Shown piece after piece: positions 59,487 to 64,000 of a stretch of DNA of 64,000 nt. Origin of the DNA: Halapricum hydrolyticum (GTDB lineage Archaea > Halobacteriota > Halobacteria > Halobacteriales > Haloarculaceae). The stretch's first letter is position 1; each line of letters starts with the position of its first letter. The stretch is taken from contig NZ_JAOPKC010000015.1 in assembly GCF_025517535.1 (NCBI RefSeq), forward strand, positions 1 to 64,000, given 5' to 3'. The translations under genes were made by a program, and so were the position numbers. The notes under the pieces are model-generated. The model had not been told where the DNA came from and made no database searches. It saw only the letters and a list, made by a program, of their open reading frames with translations.

Positions 59487-60890
59487 TCACGGTACCGGAT
59501 CGAGATACCGCGCGAACTCTGTACCGAACCGGTCGGCCAGCGTCGCGACCTCCGGCCCGACGCTGACGGTATACGACTCCCGAAGTTGTCGCTCGACGGT
59601 CGCACCGAGTCCGACCTCGAAGATCGCGTCCGAATCGAACAGTTCTGCGGCGGTCCGGAACTCTCGCTCGCGCTCGACGACGTAGCGGTCGCCGTCGAGG
59701 AACGGTCCGGCAGCCGCCGCGCCGTCGTATCGCTGGAAGAAGTTCTCGGCGTGCTCGCGGACGTGGACCGGCGGCCCCTCGTGGCGCCGGACGGCCGGGC
59801 GCTCGGCCACTTCGAGTTCCACGAGGACGACAGCCCGGTTGTCGTCGGCGAACGTCGCCGACCGGAGGACGTCGAACCCGTGGCGGTCGAACAGGCCGAC
59901 GATTCCGTCTCTGGACTTCTCCAGTTGCGGGTAGAGATCGTCCTCGACGAGAGCCGGCGTCTCGAAAGCGATCGCGACCGGCGTCGTCCCCCGGCGATCG
60001 AACGCGTCCGTCACGCCGTCGGGATCGACCGGGTCCGGCTCGGACGGCTCGAACAACTCGACTCGGGGATCGGCGACCAGTTCGCGGGCGTAGTGCTGGA
60101 GTCGGGCGACGCTCTCGGCGCTGCAGACCGCGGCCACGTTGCGCTCGGGATCGGTCGGGTCGATCACAACCAGTGGATCGTCGAACGGGAAGTCGCCAGC
60201 GCCGACCTCCCCACTCCGAGACGGCGACGCCGTCTCACGCTCGCCGTGCCCCTCGGGATCGAACGCGACGGGTGGCTGCCAGTCCGCAGCGGCTTCGACG
60301 AACGGGCGGAAGCCGCCGTATTCGAGGATCAGCAACTCGGTCAGGTAACCTGAAAACCCTCGCGTCCGGAGGTCGCTGCCGTAGACGCCGATTGCCGTGA
60401 GAAACTGCTTGCAGACTCTGACCTCGCCGGCGAGATCCGCGTCGAGGCGTTCGTTGAGATACGCGGTGTGAAACGGCGTGCGGTCGACGGCCGACTGGAT
60501 GGCCGACGCGTCGGACACGTCGTAGCAGGGGACCAGATCGACGTCGAACCCGTCGTACTCGCCGACGACGTAGGGATGTTCGGCGTACTCCTCGCGGCCG
60601 TCGGGGAGGACTTCGTGGCCGACCTGCAGGCCGTAGTCTTCGAGTTTCTCTCGGGGGAGGTCCGGCGGGAAGCGCACGAACAGATCCACGTCTCGGTCCC
60701 CGGCGATCCAGGTCCCGCGGGCGGTCGACCCGACCTGAACGACGTCCGCCTCGACCGGCAGCTCCTCGATGGCGGCTTCGATGCGCTCGATCAGCGCGTC
60801 GACGGCCGCGTGCAACCGCGTTCGCTCCTCGCGGTCGGGCTCGACCCGCTCGCGAACCGTCGAGACGACGGCGTCGAACTCGTCGCTCAT
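59487..60890 (-). CDS. cca: Archaeal CCA-adding tRNA nucleotidyltransferase
   Basis: 467 residues from ATG 60890. Class I signature GSTARGTWIAGDRDVDLFVRF gives the GS and DxD metal motif, followed by DGFDVDLVPCYDVSDASAIQ and GFSGYLTELLILEYGGF. The tail domain binds the tRNA elbow. It adds or repairs CCA ends, which fits the absence of encoded CCA in the two tRNA genes here. The gene converges on the HDAC gene. Confidence 0.92.
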   Translation of the reverse strand: MSDEFDAVVSTVRERVEPDREERTRLHAAVDALIERIEAAIEELPVEADVVQVGSTARGTWIAGDRDVDLFVRFPPDLPREKLEDYGLQVGHEVLPDGREEYAEHPYVVGEYDGFDVDLVPCYDVSDASAIQSAVDRTPFHTAYLNERLDADLAGEVRVCKQFLTAIGVYGSDLRTRGFSGYLTELLILEYGGFRPFVEAAADWQPPVAFDPEGHGERETASPSRSGEVGAGDFPFDDPLVVIDPTDPERNVAAVCSAESVARLQHYARELVADPRVELFEPSEPDPVDPDGVTDAFDRRGTTPVAIAFETPALVEDDLYPQLEKSRDGIVGLFDRHGFDVLRSATFADDNRAVVLVELEVAERPAVRRHEGPPVHVREHAENFFQRYDGAAAAGPFLDGDRYVVEREREFRTAAELFDSDAIFEVGLGATVERQLRESYTVSVGPEVATLADRFGTEFARYLDPVP

Positions 60891-60988
60891 ACCAGAGGGA
60901 TGCCGACAAGTACGTGAAAGCGTGTCGATGTGCGCCCGAAACGAAAGCCCTATCAAATAACTCCGACTACCTGAGAGTGCGACCGTGG

Positions 60989-61061
60989 GCCGCCGTAGCT
61001 CAGCTGGTAGAGCACCACGCTGTTAACGTGGTTGTCCCAGGTTCGAGTCCTGGCGGCGGCG
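60989..61061 (+). tRNA. tRNA-Asn (anticodon GTT)
   Basis: GCCGCCG pairs with CGGCGGC (7 bp), discriminator G. D arm GCTCAGCTGGTAGAGC, anticodon stem CCACG/CGTGG around CTGTTAA (anticodon GTT), T arm GGTTCGAGTCC. No CCA encoded, no intron. Confidence 0.95.
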
Positions 61062-61171
61062 TCCTTCTGTTGCGAACAAGACGGTGAGCGGGGCGAACCG
61101 CCCGTGAGCAACGAAAGCGAAACCCAGCGGGACTCGAACACGGAAGTCGCAGCGGCCGAACGGAGTGATGT

Positions 61172-61633
61172 TCAGCTGGCCGGGTTCTTCCGCGACAGGT
61201 TACTCCCACAGATCGGACAGCGGTCGTGGTTCTCGTCGAACTCCCGGCCACAGCCCTGGCACTGGAACCGCCAGTCGCGTTGCTCGTCGATGCCCTCCTG
61301 GGCGATGACCTCGACGGCGATCTCAAGCTTGTCGGCGACGTTCTGCATCGCGTAATCGTCCGTGACGAGCGTCCCGTCGAGTTCGAAGGTCGCGGCGACG
61401 AGCCGGATGTCGGTTCGGGACAGCTCCTCGAGGTCGCCGGTTTCGCGAGCAGCCCGTTCGACCCGTTCGACGGTTTCGCTGTCGGGGATGTGGAGGTGCA
61501 TGCCCGAGCCCTCGAGTGCGTCGAACCGATAGGCGCTCTCGTCGGTCAGTTCCTCTCGGACGAGCGGGATCGTCGCGATCTCGGCGTCCGTGTGGTACTC
61601 GTTGATAAATGCCGACGAATCGAGAACGTACAT
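61172..61633 (-). CDS. nob1: Nob1-type rRNA endonuclease (PIN domain plus zinc ribbon)
   Basis: 153 residues. PIN active-site acids: MYVLDSSAFINEYHTD (Asp5), RTDIRLVAATFELDGTLVTDDYAM (two further Asp positions). The zinc ribbon CQGCGREFDENHDRCPICG follows. Nob1 cuts the precursor at the 3' end of 16S rRNA. It starts directly after the PRC-barrel stop, so it is read in one operon whose promoter is disrupted by an IS element. Confidence 0.88.
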   Translation of the reverse strand: MYVLDSSAFINEYHTDAEIATIPLVREELTDESAYRFDALEGSGMHLHIPDSETVERVERAARETGDLEELSRTDIRLVAATFELDGTLVTDDYAMQNVADKLEIAVEVIAQEGIDEQRDWRFQCQGCGREFDENHDRCPICGSNLSRKNPAS

Positions 61634-61873
61634 TTAGCGATCGATGATCACGTGGTCTTTGACAGCCTGGACGCGACTGACCGGTACCAGGATCCGACCC
61701 TGATCGTCGCGGTCGAACTCGACGTCCCCGACGTGTTCGTCGGGATCGATGATCAGATCCGCAAGTCGACCCGATTCGAGATCCATCGTGATGTTGTATA
61801 GCATACCGAGTTCTGCCCCGTCGGTGCCCATGACGGCTTTGCCGGAGAGGTTCTCGGCGAGTATATCGGCCAT
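61634..61873 (-). CDS. PRC-barrel domain protein
   Basis: 79 residues: MADILAENLSGKAVMGTDGA, LGMLYNITMDLESGRLADLI, then DDQGRILVPVSRVQAVKDHV. PRC-barrel proteins of this size are linked to RNA processing and cell division machinery in archaea. It overlaps no gene but precedes nob1 without a gap. Its ATG lies 20 bases from the tnpB element at 61894. Confidence 0.85.
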   Translation of the reverse strand: MADILAENLSGKAVMGTDGAELGMLYNITMDLESGRLADLIIDPDEHVGDVEFDRDDQGRILVPVSRVQAVKDHVIIDR

Positions 61874-61893
61874 GTGGGCTCTTACCGAGTCTG

Positions 61894-63332
61894 GTCACTT
61901 GAATGTTCCCCGCGCCACCGTGCGCGGGGAATCCTGCTCTCACGAGACGAGACTTCCTGTTTCCACGACGTGACTTGCAGACACTTCATGGATGTCATCC
62001 GTGTCCGTAGCGTTAACGAGAGCTTTGCTCTCGTTCGCACACCAGAAACTCGAAGAGTTTCTGGGGACGGTCACAGTCTCGACAGGCGTTTCTTCGGGCC
62101 ATCCCAGCCCTAATTCCTCGAAGCCCCGTTGCAAGATATTCATCGCCGCGTTCGCATCTCTATCAGTTTCGAACCCGCACGCTGGACAGGAGTGGTCCCT
62201 GACCCAGATCGGCTTTGCCGTCTCCACGCCGCATCGAGCGCACTCTTTGGTTGTCCCTTCGGGTTCGACCTGCACGACGTGACACCCGTACAGGTCGGCC
62301 TTGTATTCGAGTAAGGTGATGAATTGTCGCCATGCCGCATCTTGCTTGTTGCGACTGTTGTGCGACTGCTCTAACATCTCCGTGACGTCTAAGTCCTCGA
62401 CAAACACCGCGTCGTACTCACGGACCAGCCACGTCGTTATCTTGTGCTGGTAATCTAGCACTTTGCGCCGGATGTGACGCTTGACTTTGGCGACCTGCTT
62501 GCGTTGGTTCTCCCAGTTGTTCGACCCGTGTTCTTTCCGCGAGAGTTGCCGCTGCTCGCGCCGGAGTCGCTCGTATTCATCTTCGAGGTCAAGCCACTCC
62601 ACGGTTGTGCCGTCACTGGTGTGGATGTAGTTGAGAATGCCGAGGTCGATACCGACGCTGTTGCTCGCGTCCAGCGAATCCACGTTGGGCTTCTCAGGCA
62701 GAACGGCATCGTCAGTTTCCAACCCGAAGGAGACGAACCACTCGCCGGTCGTCTCTTTTTTGATCGTGACTTCTTTGATCGTGGCGTGGTCAGGGATTGG
62801 ACGCGAGTAGCTGATTTTTATCCAGCCGATCTTACTGAAGCGGACGTAGGCGTCCGTGTCGTGGCCCCTCTTTTCATCGAGGTCGAAACCACTCTGGTTG
62901 TACGTCACGCTCCGGTAATCACTGGGCGCTTGGCGTGTGAGCCGACCGACGTTGTACCCCTTCTCTTTGAGTTTGCGCAAGACGGTGAGATTGTGGTGGA
63001 AGCGGGCGCGGTAGCTTGGGCGGCTTTCGAGTGCAGTTCAGCAAATCTCGGCCACCGCTGTTTCCACTCGGGGAGCTTGTTGTTCTGGTCGTACTCGCTT
63101 GGCTTGTCGTCCGCTGGGCTGTTCTCGTACTCCCAGCGGACGTGGTTGTAGAGTTGGCGATGAACATCGAGATGGTGTTCCAGCCGCTCCGCTACCTCGT
63201 CTGTCGGGTAAGCTTGGTAGCGGTGGCTGTATTCCATCGCTATCTGCTGATTAGCGATATATCGACTTCATGGTTTGTATCACGAGTTGTCGGCTTCATC
63301 CCCGACCACGGTGGGTCGGGGTATTCGCCTCG
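61894..63332 (-). mobile_element. IS605-superfamily tnpB-only element inserted between TATA box and PRC-barrel gene
   Basis: The right end contains TTCCCCGCGC-CACCGT-GCGCGGGGAA (61906-61931) and ends near GTCAC (61894-61898). The left end has CCCCGACC-ACGGTG-GGTCGGGG (63300-63321). The two loops are reverse complements. Removing 61894-63332 places a TTTATA box about 30 bases before the PRC ATG, which supports these limits; junctions here are less certain than for the other two elements. Confidence 0.7.
61940..63237 (-). pseudogene. tnpB: tnpB with a single-base frameshift
   Basis: ATG 63237 opens MEYSHRYQAYPTDEVAERLE and runs to AELHSKAAQAT. The frame then has to shift by one base near 63003-63012 to read RFHHNLTVLRKLKEKGYNVG and continue to the C-terminus. 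One missing base (GTC to GC before GCC CGC) explains it. All RuvC residues follow the shift: GIDLGILNYIH, VFVEDLDVTEM and DRDANAAMNILQ; the zinc ribbon is CARCG...CPACG. About 60-70% identical by eye to the 34771 TnpB. The 3' part could be translated from a later start, without the N-terminal domain. Confidence 0.85.
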
Positions 63333-63339
63333 GTCTTTC

Positions 63340-63345
63340 TATAAA
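63340..63345 (-). promoter_or_regulatory. TATA box separated from the PRC-barrel-nob1 operon by the element
   Basis: Minus-strand TTTATA. With the element removed it would be centred about 30 bases before the PRC ATG, the usual spacing; in the present sequence it is 1.47 kb away and points into the element, where it may drive tnpB transcription. Confidence 0.5.
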
Positions 63346-63399
63346 CGCCACGGGCCGCGTTCGGCAACAACCGCCCCGGCGCGAAAACGCCGACTCTCG

Positions 63400-64000
63400 T
63401 TACCGCGAGGAGATCGTGTTGACGGCCGGGACGAGATTCGTCACGCACTTGCACTCCTCACAGTCCTTGCACCCGTCGGCGAGCGAGATCTGCACGATCG
63501 GGCAGTCGATCGGGACGACAGTTACCTGTAACGACTCCTCGTCGGGACCGGCCGGGCCGTCACGAAGGGGGATCGCGATCGCCTTGCCGGTCTGTGGGTT
63601 CCGGCGGCCGACGCGCTGGCGGACCCGCTCGAGGAGGTCGGCGCGGACCCGACCGTCCCGATGTGCCGGCGGGAGGAACGCCAGGGCCGCCTCGTTCAGT
63701 TCGCCGTCGTACGCCAGCGACCCCAGTCGGCTCCGTTCGCGGGTCAGCCCTGACGTGATCGTCCGGCGCATCTCCTCGACGCTGCGATCGTGGGCGACGG
63801 CGCTGAGTTCGGGGACGTCCTCGGCGACGAACATCGTCACGGCGTTGCCGTACAGCGCGTTGTCGTCGACGATCCAGCCGCCAGCGAAGACGAGTTGCTC
63901 GCCGTGGCGGATCCGTCGGACGAAGAGTAGCGCCGGCATCGGCTCGGGACAGTCCTCGGGCCGGGCCGCCACCGATAGCACGACCGTCGGTGAGACGCTG
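63400..64000 (-). CDS. Partial hypothetical protein with C-terminal Cys cluster
   Basis: The frame continues past the right edge (SVSPTVVLSVAARPEDCPEP at the visible start), so the N-terminus lies outside the window. About 200 residues are seen, with a tightly spaced DGCKDCEECKC near the end, before TNLVPAVNTISSR. This could bind zinc or an Fe-S cluster. An internal ATG is possible but upstream codons look equally coding. Family not recognised. Confidence 0.7.
   Translation of the reverse strand, partial: SVSPTVVLSVAARPEDCPEPMPALLFVRRIRHGEQLVFAGGWIVDDNALYGNAVTMFVAEDVPELSAVAHDRSVEEMRRTITSGLTRERSRLGSLAYDGELNEAALAFLPPAHRDGRVRADLLERVRQRVGRRNPQTGKAIAIPLRDGPAGPDEESLQVTVVPIDCPIVQISLADGCKDCEECKCVTNLVPAVNTISSR

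Overview
The window is a GC-rich stretch of a haloarchaeal chromosome (class Halobacteria). The evidence is the acidic protein compositions, leaderless genes with TATA-like boxes about 25-30 bases upstream of start codons, archaeal informational genes (RPA-type OB-fold protein, RFC small subunit, histone doublet, thermosome, Nob1, archaeal CCA-adding enzyme) and typical haloarchaeal insertion sequences. The species cannot be fixed from the sequence alone; gene order is mostly housekeeping with scattered mobile DNA.

Layout. 1-1.4 kb: a fragment of an upstream gene, a truncated glycoside hydrolase remnant and a small conserved gene. 1.4-9 kb: a long minus-strand Mrp/Mnh-type cation/proton antiporter operon (mnhE-F-G-A'-B-C-D plus two further D-like subunits). 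9-13.3 kb: a MinD/ParA ATPase and carB. 13.5 kb: a decayed thiC tail. 14-24.9 kb: an RND/MMPL exporter, a Tat lipoprotein, a universal stress protein, membrane proteins, mfnA, a PhzF protein, a phosphoribosyltransferase, idi, an RFC small subunit and purO.

24.9-36.1 kb is an arsenic/thiol-metal resistance island. It has a permease-thioredoxin-arsR operon, and later an operon of arsD, arsA, two small proteins that both end in Cys-Cys (HcsL/HcsS-like), an M20 peptidase and an LMW-PTP-type arsenate reductase. It also holds a second arsR and a second arsC. The second arsC is split at codon 5 by an IS605-superfamily tnpB-only element. A second, unrelated tnpB-only element sits only 231 bases further on, splitting a gene for a tandem-HNH protein next to tRNA-Gln. 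In both cases the exact empty site and reading frame can be rebuilt from the flanks. Between the two ars operons lie a macro-domain protein, a double USP and a DUF59/MIP18-like factor.

38.6-46.7 kb: tRNA-Gln, a GIY-YIG/DUF123 protein, feoA-feoB with a small Cys-rich protein behind a DtxR-like palindrome, a rhomboid protease, an RNase H-like exonuclease, a membrane protein, a 0.7-kb gene-free stretch with IS debris, a tnpB remnant and a thermosome gene. 46.8-55 kb: an amidohydrolase-like protein, a MoaB with a His-rich leader, a methyltransferase, an aldo/keto reductase, an MBL-fold protein, a LeuA-type synthase, a complete IS1595-like element, a DUF192 protein and endonuclease IV. 55-64 kb: a methyltransferase, the RPA-histone doublet-HDAC cluster, cca, tRNA-Asn, a PRC-barrel-nob1 operon, and a third tnpB element. 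That element carries a frameshift and lies between the PRC-barrel gene and a TATA box that would otherwise be about 30 bases from its start. A partial Cys-rich hypothetical runs off the right edge.

The most notable observations are the reconstructable tnpB insertions, hairpin loops inverted between two related right-end RNA structures, the Cys-Cys protein pair, and a 32-residue leader ORF translationally coupled to arsD.
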